A program made the translations under genes and the position numbers. The notes under the pieces are model-generated. The model made no database searches and was not told where the DNA came from. It saw nothing but the letters and a program-made list of their open reading frames with translations. This document shows positions 33,287-45,752 of a stretch of DNA of 64,000 nt, piece by piece. The first letter of the stretch is position 1. The number at the start of each line of letters is the position of its first letter. The DNA comes from Blastococcus mobilis. GTDB lineage: Bacteria > Actinomycetota > Actinomycetes > Mycobacteriales > Geodermatophilaceae. The stretch covers positions 1 to 64,000 of the forward strand of contig NZ_FZNO01000005.1 in assembly GCF_900188025.1 (NCBI RefSeq), read 5' to 3'.

Positions 33287-35043
33287 TCAGCGTCCTCACC
33301 CCGCTGCCCGTGCTGCTGCCGCTGCTGGGGGCGGCCGCCGCGCTGCTGGTGGGTGGCCGGCATCCGGGGATCCAGCGGACCCTGAGCATCCTCGTGCTCT
33401 CTGCGGTGCTGGCTGTCTCGGTCGCACTGCTCCTGCTCGCGGACGCCGACGGGGCGCACGCGGTGTCGGTCGGGGGATGGACGGTGCCACTCGGCATCGT
33501 CCTGGTGGTCGACCGGCTGTCGGCGCTGATGCTGGTGGTGGCCGCGACGGTCGCCCTCGGGGTGCTCGTCTTCGCCGTGGGCCAGGGTGCGGCCGACGGC
33601 GACGAGGAGACGCCGATCTCGATCTTCCACCCGACGTTCCTCGTGCTCATCGCGGGCGTGGCCAACGCCTTCCTGGCCGGTGACCTGTTCAACCTCTACG
33701 TCGGCTTCGAGATCCTGCTGACCGCCAGCTACGTGCTGCTGACCCTCGGTGGCTCGGCGCCCCGCATCCGGGCGGGGATCACCTACATCATCGTGAGCCT
33801 GCTCAGCTCGCTGATCTTCCTCGCGGCCATCGGCCTGGTGTACGCCTCGACCGGCACGGTGAACATGGCGCAGCTGGCCGTGCGGCTGGCGGAGCTGCCC
33901 GACGGGACCCAGCTGCTGCTGCAGTCCATGCTGCTGATCGCGTTCTCGATCAAGGCCGCCGTCTTCCCGCTGTCCGCGTGGCTGCCCGACAGCTACCCGA
34001 CCGCCCCGGCGCCGGTCACCGCCGTCTTCGCCGGCCTCCTGACCAAGGTGGGCGTCTACGCGATCATCCGGACGCAGACCCTGCTGTTCCCCGGTGGTGC
34101 GCTCGACCAGGTGCTCATGTGGGCGGCGCTGGCGACCATGGTCATCGGCATCCTCGGGGCGGTCGCCCAGACCGACATCCGCCGCATCCTGTCCTTCACC
34201 CTGGTGAGTCACATCGGCTACATGGTGTTCGGGATCGCCCTCGCCTCCACTGCCGGGCTGGCCGGGGCGATCTTCTACGTCGTCCACCACATCGCGATCC
34301 AGACCACGCTGTTCCTGGTCGCCGGCCTGGTCGAGCGGCAGGGAGGCTCGACCAGCGTCGACCGGCTCGGAGGGTTGGCGAAGGCATCGCCGCTGCTGGC
34401 CGTCCTGTACTTCGTGCCGGCCATGAACCTCGCGGGCATCCCGCCGTTCTCCGGCTTCATCGGGAAGCTGGGGCTGCTGGAGGCGGGGGTGGCCGACGGC
34501 GGCTCGCTCCCGATCGTGCTGGTCGGCGGCGGCGCCCTCACCAGCCTGCTGACCCTGCTGGCGATCTCCCGCGTCTGGAACCGCGCATTCTGGCGGCCGC
34601 CGGCACAGTCGCCGGCGGACGACACCTTCCGCGCCGCGGCGGAGGCCGCCGGGCCCCAGCTCGCACCCGGGCCGATGCCGGGTCCGGCCGACGAGCAGCA
34701 ACCTGCAAGTGAGAAGCAGCCGGCGGGCGCCGGCACCGCCACCGGTAACGGCAGCGGCAGCCGTGCCGAGGCCCGGCGGGCGGCCTGGGAGCGGCACACC
34801 GCCGTGGCCACGGCGACCGCTCCGGTCAGCGACGGGCTGGATGCAGGGGACGGCTCGCGCGAGCGACCGCTGCGACCCCTGCCACAGGTGATGGTGGCGT
34901 CCACGGCTGCGATGGTGGTGCTGACCGTCGGCCTGACCGCACTGGCAGGACCGCTCTACGCGGTGGCGGAACGCGGGGCCGAGGACCTCATGGACCGGAC
35001 CCCGTACATCTCGTCGGTGTTCGGCGGGGAGGACGTGCCGTGA
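33283..35043 (+). CDS. mnhD: Mrp antiporter subunit D
   Basis: 586 residues with about 14 membrane helices of the NuoM/NuoN type. Motifs include NLYVGFEILLTASYVLLTLG, SIKAAVFPLSAWLPDSYPTA and HIGYMVFGIALA. A long Ala/Gly-rich, charged insertion (about residues 440-530) separates the last helix from the rest, which is unusual. Overlaps at both ends (4 bp) tie it to mnhC and mnhE. Confidence 0.93.
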   Translation: MISVLTPLPVLLPLLGAAAALLVGGRHPGIQRTLSILVLSAVLAVSVALLLLADADGAHAVSVGGWTVPLGIVLVVDRLSALMLVVAATVALGVLVFAVGQGAADGDEETPISIFHPTFLVLIAGVANAFLAGDLFNLYVGFEILLTASYVLLTLGGSAPRIRAGITYIIVSLLSSLIFLAAIGLVYASTGTVNMAQLAVRLAELPDGTQLLLQSMLLIAFSIKAAVFPLSAWLPDSYPTAPAPVTAVFAGLLTKVGVYAIIRTQTLLFPGGALDQVLMWAALATMVIGILGAVAQTDIRRILSFTLVSHIGYMVFGIALASTAGLAGAIFYVVHHIAIQTTLFLVAGLVERQGGSTSVDRLGGLAKASPLLAVLYFVPAMNLAGIPPFSGFIGKLGLLEAGVADGGSLPIVLVGGGALTSLLTLLAISRVWNRAFWRPPAQSPADDTFRAAAEAAGPQLAPGPMPGPADEQQPASEKQPAGAGTATGNGSGSRAEARRAAWERHTAVATATAPVSDGLDAGDGSRERPLRPLPQVMVASTAAMVVLTVGLTALAGPLYAVAERGAEDLMDRTPYISSVFGGEDVP

Positions 35044-35633
35044 CCGTCGAACCCGCGCGCTCCGCGCTCGGGCATCAGCTGCGGCACCAGCTGCCCCTGC
35101 TGGTCTGGCTCGTGCTGGTGTGGAACCTGCTGTGGGGCACCTGGTCGTGGGCGAACCTGCTCAGCGGGATCGTCGTCGCGCTCGCCGTGACCCTGCTGCT
35201 GCCCCTTCCGCCGGTGGTCGGCGGCACTCACCTGCACCCGGTGGGCCTGGTGGTCTTCCTCGGCTACTTCTTCCTCGACCTGGTGCGGTCGGCCGCCCTC
35301 GTGGCGTGGCAGACCATCCGGCCCGGTGGGATCGGGCGCAGCGCGATCATCCGCGTGCAGCTGCGCACCGACTCCGACCTGCTGCTGACCATCGTCGCCG
35401 AGTCGCTGACCCTGGTGCCCGGATCGGTGGTCATCGACATGGACCGGGAGCGGCGGACGCTGTCGATCCACGTCCTGCACGTGCGGAACCTGGAGGACGT
35501 CGAACGGCGACGGGCGGCGGTCCTCGCCGAGGAGGAGCGGGTGGTCCGGGCGTTCGGCTCAGCGGACGAGATCGCCGCGCTGGCGCACGCGCCCGGGGAA
35601 GCGCCTACCGGAACCGGGAGGAGGACGCCGTGA
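35040..35633 (+). CDS. mnhE: Mrp antiporter subunit E
   Basis: 197 residues. Two membrane helices near the N-terminus (LLVWLVLVWNLLWGTWSW, then GLVVFLGYFFLDLVRS) are followed by a cytoplasmic domain with TLVPGSVVIDMD, the MrpE hallmark. GTG start overlaps the mnhD stop. Confidence 0.92.
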   Translation: MTVEPARSALGHQLRHQLPLLVWLVLVWNLLWGTWSWANLLSGIVVALAVTLLLPLPPVVGGTHLHPVGLVVFLGYFFLDLVRSAALVAWQTIRPGGIGRSAIIRVQLRTDSDLLLTIVAESLTLVPGSVVIDMDRERRTLSIHVLHVRNLEDVERRRAAVLAEEERVVRAFGSADEIAALAHAPGEAPTGTGRRTP

Positions 35634-35929
35634 CCGCGGTCTACTGGGCTGCCTACGCCATGCTCGGTGGCGGGGCGTTGCTCACCCTGGTCCGGTTGGC
35701 CCTGGGACCCTCGCTGCTCGACCGGGTGGTCGCCACCGACGTGCTGCTGGTCATCATCTCGGCGGGACTGGCGGTCTACGCGGCGCTGGCGCGCGACCCG
35801 ACCGTCGTGCCGGTACTGGTCGTGGTGTCGTTGCTGGCCTTCGTCGGTTCGGTGTCGGTGGCCCGGTACATCGGCGGCATGCTCGTCCACGCGCCGGCCG
35901 CCGATGACCGGGGGGAGGAGGGGCGGTGA
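35630..35929 (+). CDS. mnhF: Mrp antiporter subunit F
   Basis: 99 residues with three membrane helices. The segment LGPSLLDRVVATDVLLV is the typical MrpF signature. The GTG at 35630 overlaps the mnhE stop by 4 bp; longer frames upstream run through mnhE and are not real. Confidence 0.92.
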   Translation: MTAVYWAAYAMLGGGALLTLVRLALGPSLLDRVVATDVLLVIISAGLAVYAALARDPTVVPVLVVVSLLAFVGSVSVARYIGGMLVHAPAADDRGEEGR

Positions 35930-36393
35930 ACGAGATCGCCACGGTGCGGGACGTCGTCGCCATCGTGCTGGTGCTGGCCGGGGCGTTCCTGTGCCTGACG
36001 GCCGGGCTGGGCCTGCTGCGCTTCCACGACGTCCTCACCCGGATGCACGCCGGCACCAAGCCCCAGGTGCTGGGCATCCTGCTGATCATGGTCGCCGGGG
36101 CCATCCGGCTGCAGGGCTGGTCGGCCATCTGGATGCTGCTGCTGGTGGCGGCCTTCCAGATGCTGACCGCGCCGGTCAGCGCCCACATGATCAGCCGGGT
36201 CGCCTACCGGCGCCGGCACGTACGCCGCGACCTGCTGCTGGTCGACGAGATCCGCAGCGGCGAGAGCGTGGACAGGGTGTACCGCGGCGACGAGCCGGCC
36301 GACGCCCCACCGGAGCAGCCGGCGGCCTCGCTCCGGGCCAGCCGCCGGGAGGATCAGGCCCCGTCCGGAGGCTCGCCCCGAGCTGGCGAGTAG
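35926..36393 (+). CDS. mnhG: Mrp antiporter subunit G
   Basis: 155 residues. The three-helix MrpG core covers about residues 1-95, with the signature LGLLRFHDVLTRMHAGTKPQ. The rest is a charged tail. The last 12 residues ([12 protein letters not shown]) are encoded by a copy of the dispersed palindromic repeat that starts at 36358, so the repeat has extended or replaced the natural C-terminus. It is the last gene of the operon. Confidence 0.9.
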   Translation: MNEIATVRDVVAIVLVLAGAFLCLTAGLGLLRFHDVLTRMHAGTKPQVLGILLIMVAGAIRLQGWSAIWMLLLVAAFQMLTAPVSAHMISRVAYRRRHVRRDLLLVDEIRSGESVDRVYRGDEPADAPPEQPAASLRASRREDQAPSGGSPRAGE

Positions 36394-36455
36394 GAGGACC
36401 TCCTCCTCCCCTCGCACGCTCGGGGCGGGACCCGGGGGGCCTGGGACGGGGTCCT
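36358..36455. repeat. Dispersed palindromic repeat, copies 8 and 9 (head to head)
   Basis: The first copy (ggccccgtccggaggctcgc..., 36358-36405) lies inside the end of mnhG. The second, in opposite orientation (aggacctcctcctcccctcg... to gggacggggtccttcttc), fills the gap to the stop codon of the converging VOC gene. Confidence 0.8.
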
Positions 36456-36458
36456 TCT

Positions 36459-37184
36459 TCAGTCGAGCTGACCCAGCCAGAAGCGCAATCCCTGGTCGTC
36501 GCGGCAGGGCACCGACAGGCCGAAGGACTGTCGCTCGATCTCACCGGCCTCCCCGCCGGCGGTGCGGACGGCGGCGACGGCGACCTCGATGTCGTCGACG
36601 GCGTACATCGGAACGGTGCCCGGCTCGCTGCTGCCTCCGCCGATGCCCACCATGGGCGTCGGACCCTCGACCTGCCAGCCGTCGGGCACCCTGCCCGGGA
36701 CGGCGGTCCAGCCGAGGACCGCCCCGTAGAAGTCCAGCGCCCGGGCGCCGTCGGGCACGTTCACCGTCAGGTAGACCGTGTCGCCCGGCCGCGGGGCGCT
36801 CGTGGCCGGGGCCGCGGGGGACTGCAGCATCCAGCGGTGGCCGTAGGGGTCGACGACCACACCCGTCCGTCCGTACGGGGTGTCGCCGGCGGGGCGCTCG
36901 AGGGTGGCCCCGGCCATGACCGCGCGGTCCATCGCCGCGTCGACGTCGCCCACCGAGAGGTGCAGGCTGACGGCCACCCGGCCGTCGTCCGGCCCGGTCA
37001 GGCCGAGCTCGGGGTAGGGGTCGGCGAGGTAGACCGTCGCGCCGGCGATCTCCACCTCGGCGTGGCCGATCCGGTCACCGTCCAGGTAGGGGTCGCCGAC
37101 GGTGTGGGCACCGAAGGCGTCGGCGTACCAGCTGATGGCCGCGCGGGCGTCACGGACGACGAGGTACGGCACGAGTGCGGACAC
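36459..37184 (-). CDS. VOC-family protein, two glyoxalase-like domains
   Basis: 241 residues. The first module begins MSALVPYLVVRDARAAISWY and ends VVDPYGHRWML; the second starts VYLTVNVPDGARALDFYGAV. The first half resembles the PhnB/YdcJ-like VOC proteins with the AISWY...FGA and GHRW features. The function is unknown. It is convergent with mnhG and lies 123 bp before the end of leuA on the same strand; the two are probably separate units. Confidence 0.85.
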   Translation of the reverse strand: MSALVPYLVVRDARAAISWYADAFGAHTVGDPYLDGDRIGHAEVEIAGATVYLADPYPELGLTGPDDGRVAVSLHLSVGDVDAAMDRAVMAGATLERPAGDTPYGRTGVVVDPYGHRWMLQSPAAPATSAPRPGDTVYLTVNVPDGARALDFYGAVLGWTAVPGRVPDGWQVEGPTPMVGIGGGSSEPGTVPMYAVDDIEVAVAAVRTAGGEAGEIERQSFGLSVPCRDDQGLRFWLGQLD

Positions 37185-37307
37185 GGCGCTGCTCCCTCTG
37201 TGTGGCAGAGGCGGGACGGTACTGCAGCGGCAGGCGATCCAGCCGCTCCCGGAGCGCGGTCCCGGAGCGGGCTGGTCATGCCTGTTCGTCGCCCGGACGC
37301 CCTTCTA

Positions 37308-39458
<2,151 letters not shown>

Positions 39459-39460
39459 TC

Positions 39461-40234
39461 ATGACTGGGTCCCTCGCGCGCCGATGTGGCGCCGAACTCG
39501 TCGGCACGGCACTGCTGATCGTGTTCGGCCCGGGCGCGGTCGTGGCAGCCCTCACCGTGGGGGACGGCACCCTGGACTACGCCGGCCTGGGCATGATCGC
39601 GTTGTCCTTCGGGCTGGTGGTCGCGTTGGTCATCTACGCCTTCGGCAGCACCTCGGGAGCACACATCAATCCCGCGGTGACGCTGGCGTTGGCCACCACC
39701 GGCCGCTTCCCCTGGCGTGATGTCGGCCCGTACGTGCTCGCCCAGCTCGCGGGCTCGGTCCTGGGTGGCCTGCTCGTCGTCGGCGCCTTCGGAACGGGCG
39801 CGGTCGACCTCGGGAACGTCGGTGGGGTCGCCTTCGGCGACGGTGTCGGCTATCCCCAGGCCATCCTCGCCGAGGCGCTGGGGACCTTCCTCCTCATGAT
39901 CACGATCATGGCCCTCGCGGTGGACCGTCGGGCGCCGGTGGGTTGGTCGGGTTGGCTGATCGGCTTGTCGGTCACCGGGCTCGTCCTGGTCTTCGGGCCG
40001 CTCACCGGCGCCGCCGTCAACCCGGCCCGCGCCTTCGGGCCCAACGCGACGGCCGCCCTCTTCGGTGGCGACGTGGACTGGACCCAGTACCCGGCCTACG
40101 TGATCGGTCCGCTCCTCGGGGCGCTCGCCGCCTCGCTCGTCTACGACGTCCTGGCCCGGCCCGGTGATGCCGAGCCGGGTCCGGGGCCGGATGTGCAGGG
40201 CACCCAGGGCGAGGTCACCGGCTCGCGGACCTGA
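39461..40234 (+). CDS. MIP-family channel (aquaporin/glycerol facilitator)
   Basis: 257 residues from the ATG at 39461, preceded by GGAAGG; a GTG at 39410 would add 17 residues. Six membrane helices with the two NPA boxes in SGAHINPAVTL and GAAVNPARAFGP. It conducts water, glycerol or small neutral solutes. The selectivity filter cannot be judged reliably by eye, so aquaporin and glycerol facilitator remain open. No glycerol kinase gene is adjacent; the next gene is a formaldehyde dehydrogenase, 137 bp away. Confidence 0.88.
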   Translation: MTGSLARRCGAELVGTALLIVFGPGAVVAALTVGDGTLDYAGLGMIALSFGLVVALVIYAFGSTSGAHINPAVTLALATTGRFPWRDVGPYVLAQLAGSVLGGLLVVGAFGTGAVDLGNVGGVAFGDGVGYPQAILAEALGTFLLMITIMALAVDRRAPVGWSGWLIGLSVTGLVLVFGPLTGAAVNPARAFGPNATAALFGGDVDWTQYPAYVIGPLLGALAASLVYDVLARPGDAEPGPGPDVQGTQGEVTGSRT

Positions 40235-40371
40235 CGTCGCAGAACGCGTCATCAGCCACAGGCGGAATTCGACACGGGCCAGGAGGTGACGCGCGCAGCA
40301 GTCCCCTGAGGGCGCTGGACGGTCGCCACGGGCGGCAACAGGAGATACGGCTCACTGGAGGGAAAAGGCAC

Positions 40372-41586
40372 ATGGCAGGCAACAAGGGCGTCGCCTACAT
40401 CGGACCAGGCAAGGTCGAGGTCCAGGACATCCCCTATCCGAAGCTGGAACTGCAGGACGGCCCGGGGGTCAACCCGGCCAACATCGGGCGCAAGACCGAG
40501 CACGGCGTCATCCTCAAGGTCGTCACCAGCAACATCTGCGGCAGCGACCAGCACATGGTGCGTGGCCGTACGACCGCTCCGGAGAACCTCGTCCTGGGCC
40601 ACGAGATCACCGGTGAGGTGATCGAGTGCGGACGCGACGTCGAGTTCATCAAGGTCGGTGACGTGTGCTCGGTGCCGTTCAACATCGCCTGCGGACGGTG
40701 CCGGAACTGCAAGGAGGGCAAGACCGGCATCTGCCTCAACGTCAACCCCGCCCGGCCGGGTGCTGCCTACGGGTACGTGGACATGGGCGGCTGGGTCGGT
40801 GGTCAGGCGGAGTACGTGATGGTGCCCTACGCCGACTGGAACCTGCTCAAGTTCCCCGACCGCGACCAGGCGATGGAGAAGATCCGGGACCTGACCATGC
40901 TGTCGGACATCTTCCCGACCGGTTTCCACGGCTGCGTCACGGCGGGGGTCAAGCCGGGCTCGACCGTCTACATCGCGGGCGCCGGGCCGGTCGGCATCGC
41001 CGCCGCGGTCGGAGCGCAGCTGCTCGGCGCGGCCGTCGTCATCGTCGCCGACCTGGTCGAGTCCCGGCTGGCCCAGGCCCGCAGCTTCGGCTGCGAGACC
41101 GTGGACATCTCCAAGGGTGACCCCAAGGACCAGATCGAGCAGATCCTCGGCGTACCGGAGGTGGACTGCGGCGTCGACGCCGTCGGCTTCGAGGCGCGCG
41201 GACACGGTGAGGGATCGGGCAAGGAGGCTCCGGCCACGGTCCTCAACTCGCTGATGGAGATCACCGCGGCCGGCGGCGCGGTCGGCATCCCGGGGCTCTA
41301 CGTCACCGGCGACCCCGGCGGGATCGACGAGGCGGCCAAGGTCGGGGCGCTGTCGCTGAGCCTGGGCACCGGCTGGGCCAAGTCGCTGTCCTTCACCACC
41401 GGGCAGTGCCCGGTGATGAAGTACAACCGGGGCCTGATGATGGCGATCCTGCACGACAAGGTGCAGATCGCGAAGGCGGTCAACGCCACGGTCATCCCGC
41501 TCGACCAGGCCCCCCAGGGCTACGCGGACTTCGACAGCGGAGCGGCGAAGAAGTACGTCCTCGACCCGCACGGCATGGTCGCCTGA
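40372..41586 (+). CDS. fdhA: Glutathione-independent formaldehyde dehydrogenase (FdhA-like)
   Basis: 404 residues, the length of Pseudomonas putida FdhA. It is a zinc-dependent medium-chain dehydrogenase using tightly bound NAD. Catalytic-zinc ligands are in NICGSDQHM and GHEITGEVIE; the structural-zinc cysteines are in CGRCRNCKEGKTGIC. The nucleotide fold has AGAGPVGIAAAVGAQLLG. A GGAGG site precedes the ATG. It oxidises formaldehyde to formate, or disproportionates aldehydes. It is followed by a perfect terminator. Confidence 0.92.
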   Translation: MAGNKGVAYIGPGKVEVQDIPYPKLELQDGPGVNPANIGRKTEHGVILKVVTSNICGSDQHMVRGRTTAPENLVLGHEITGEVIECGRDVEFIKVGDVCSVPFNIACGRCRNCKEGKTGICLNVNPARPGAAYGYVDMGGWVGGQAEYVMVPYADWNLLKFPDRDQAMEKIRDLTMLSDIFPTGFHGCVTAGVKPGSTVYIAGAGPVGIAAAVGAQLLGAAVVIVADLVESRLAQARSFGCETVDISKGDPKDQIEQILGVPEVDCGVDAVGFEARGHGEGSGKEAPATVLNSLMEITAAGGAVGIPGLYVTGDPGGIDEAAKVGALSLSLGTGWAKSLSFTTGQCPVMKYNRGLMMAILHDKVQIAKAVNATVIPLDQAPQGYADFDSGAAKKYVLDPHGMVA

Positions 41587-41590
41587 ATTC

Positions 41591-41632
41591 CGGTCGGGGC
41601 GGCGGCACGCGATCCGGCCGCCGCCCCGACCG
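41591..41632. terminator. Bidirectional terminator between fdhA and the PLD-like gene
   Basis: Two 16-base arms (cggtcggggcggcggc and gccgccgccccgaccg) are exactly complementary with a 10-base loop. It lies 4 bases after the fdhA stop, between converging genes. Confidence 0.85.
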
Positions 41633-41679
41633 ACGCGCCGGCGCAGCGGGAACAGGCGGTGCCGCTATGGAGGTGCCGG

Positions 41680-43272
41680 TCAGAACTTTCTCCCGAGCCG
41701 CATGCGCAGCGGGCGGCCGTCGGGGTCGTCGAGCAGCCGGTAGACCGGCGTCGCCCACAGCCGGGTGAACAGCGGCAGCCGTTCGGCGCGGTGCTCGCGC
41801 AGCCGGCCGGGCGGGCGAGTCCCCTTCCGGCCGCCCTCGTGCCACGCGTCCAGCGCCGCCGCCCGCTCGTTCAGGACGTCGACGAAGCGGGCCGTGTCGA
41901 GCACCTCGTCGTCCTCGCTGCCGTCCGCGGCGAGGTCCAGGTGCTCGCGGGCCAGGGCCAACCGCAGGTCGCGGGCGAAGGTCCGGGCCCCGTCCCCGTT
42001 CCCGCCCGGGTCCCGCGGCTCCCGCGGATCACGTGTGGTGTCCAGGACCGTGCTGGAGAGCTCGCTGTCATGGGTCCACGAGCGACGGTTGAAGTTGTCG
42101 CTGCCCACGCTGGCCCAGGTGTCGTCGACGACGCAGACCTTCGCGTGGACGTAGACCGGCGTGCCGGCGTGGTTCTCCACGTCGAACACGTGCACCCGTC
42201 CCTCGCCGGCCTTCCGGCACATCTCGATCGCCTGCCAGCGGCCGACGTACTGCGGCCGTTCGGCGAAGGCGCCGTCCTGGTCGGGGACCCGGGGGACGAC
42301 GACCACCAGATGCAGCTCCGGGTGGTCGGAGAGCGCCTCGGCGAACAGCTGGGCGACCTCGGCCGACCACATGTACTGGTCCTCGAGATAGATCAGCCGC
42401 CGCGCTCGCTTGATCGCCTTGGTGTAGCCGCGGGCCACCGATCGCTCACCGTCGGGCGCGAAGTTGTACGGCGGGCGGATCGCCGGATACGTCCGCAGGT
42501 TCTGCACGAAGTGCGGGCCGCACTCCGGTGGCGGCGGCAGCTGCGGTGGCAGCGGATCGGCATGCAGCCGCGCGTGGTGCAGCTTGTCGTGGATCCAGGC
42601 GAGGGGGTGGTCCTCGTCGGGGCTGTTGGGGTCGTCCCACCGCTCCCGGAAGACGGTGTCGAGCACGTGCACGGCCGGACCGCGGATCTGCAGCTGCACG
42701 TCGTGCCACGGCGGGTTCTTCCCGTAGGCGGCGGCCATGGGCAGCGGCTGCGGGTCGCCGCCGTGGTCGGCGTCGTCGCGCCGGCCGTAGCAGAGGTCGA
42801 TCCCGCCGACGAACGCGATGTCCCGGGACGGGTCCTCGTCGTGCCGCAGCACCACCAGCTTCTGGTGATGGCTGCCCATCCGCCGGATCCGCTGGTCGAG
42901 GATCACCTCCCCGCCGCCGTGCTCGATCTCACGGTCCAGTGACCGGTTGGATTCCTTGTTCAGCGACAGCCGCGACATGTGCGACCGCCAGACCAGGCCC
43001 CGGACGCAGACGCCACGCTTCACCGCCTCGGTGAACAGCTCGGCGACGGTCGGCCCCTCGTCACGCAGGAGCTCGTCCGGATCGCCGCGCCAGTCGGTGA
43101 AGAACAGCTGGTCGCCGGCATTCAGCGACCGGACCTCCTCGACGAGCCGGTCGAAGTAGGTGCTGCCGTGCAGCAGCGGCTCGGCGAGGTTGCCGGCTGT
43201 CCAGCCGGGCAGCGTGGTGGCGGGGTTGCCGCGCTCCTCGGCGCGGAGCAGCCACTGCTCCGGTGAGTCCAT
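41680..43272 (-). CDS. Phospholipase D-like protein
   Basis: 530 residues from the ATG at 43272 (an upstream GTG would add 13). Two HKD motifs mark the PLD superfamily: [13 protein letters not shown] in the first half and [19 protein letters not shown] in the second. The region around [12 protein letters not shown] is typical of the actinobacterial phospholipase D/cardiolipin synthase-like group. No signal peptide or membrane helix is seen, so it is probably cytoplasmic or peripheral. It hydrolyses or transfers phosphodiester groups of lipids; the specific substrate is open. Confidence 0.88.
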   Translation of the reverse strand: MDSPEQWLLRAEERGNPATTLPGWTAGNLAEPLLHGSTYFDRLVEEVRSLNAGDQLFFTDWRGDPDELLRDEGPTVAELFTEAVKRGVCVRGLVWRSHMSRLSLNKESNRSLDREIEHGGGEVILDQRIRRMGSHHQKLVVLRHDEDPSRDIAFVGGIDLCYGRRDDADHGGDPQPLPMAAAYGKNPPWHDVQLQIRGPAVHVLDTVFRERWDDPNSPDEDHPLAWIHDKLHHARLHADPLPPQLPPPPECGPHFVQNLRTYPAIRPPYNFAPDGERSVARGYTKAIKRARRLIYLEDQYMWSAEVAQLFAEALSDHPELHLVVVVPRVPDQDGAFAERPQYVGRWQAIEMCRKAGEGRVHVFDVENHAGTPVYVHAKVCVVDDTWASVGSDNFNRRSWTHDSELSSTVLDTTRDPREPRDPGGNGDGARTFARDLRLALAREHLDLAADGSEDDEVLDTARFVDVLNERAAALDAWHEGGRKGTRPPGRLREHRAERLPLFTRLWATPVYRLLDDPDGRPLRMRLGRKF

Positions 43273-43332
43273 CCCATGATCACAACGCGCGTGTGACGGG
43301 GACGCAACCACCGGTCGCCCGGTGGACGTCGG

Positions 43333-43338
43333 TAGCCT
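43333..43338 (+). promoter_or_regulatory. -10 box just before lysC (leaderless geometry)
   Basis: TAGCCT ends 8 bases before the GTG of lysC, and no ribosome binding site is present between them. Confidence 0.45.
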
Positions 43339-43342
43339 GTGA

Positions 43343-45670
<2,328 letters not shown>

Positions 45671-45682
45671 CACCGCATCCAG

Positions 45683-45745
45683 TAGAAGGGCCTCGTCCCT
45701 CCCCACCCTTCGCGAGCTCAGGGCGGGGAGGGACGAGGCCGTTCC
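45683..45745. repeat. Dispersed palindromic repeat, copy 10
   Basis: agaagggcctcgtccctccc at the left and ggagggacgaggcc at the right, with ttcgcgagctcagggcgg between. The outer arms are CCTCGTCCCTCC/GGAGGGACGAGG, a compensated variant of the consensus. It lies between asd and the converging peptidase gene. Confidence 0.85.
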
Positions 45746-45752
45746 AGCCCGC

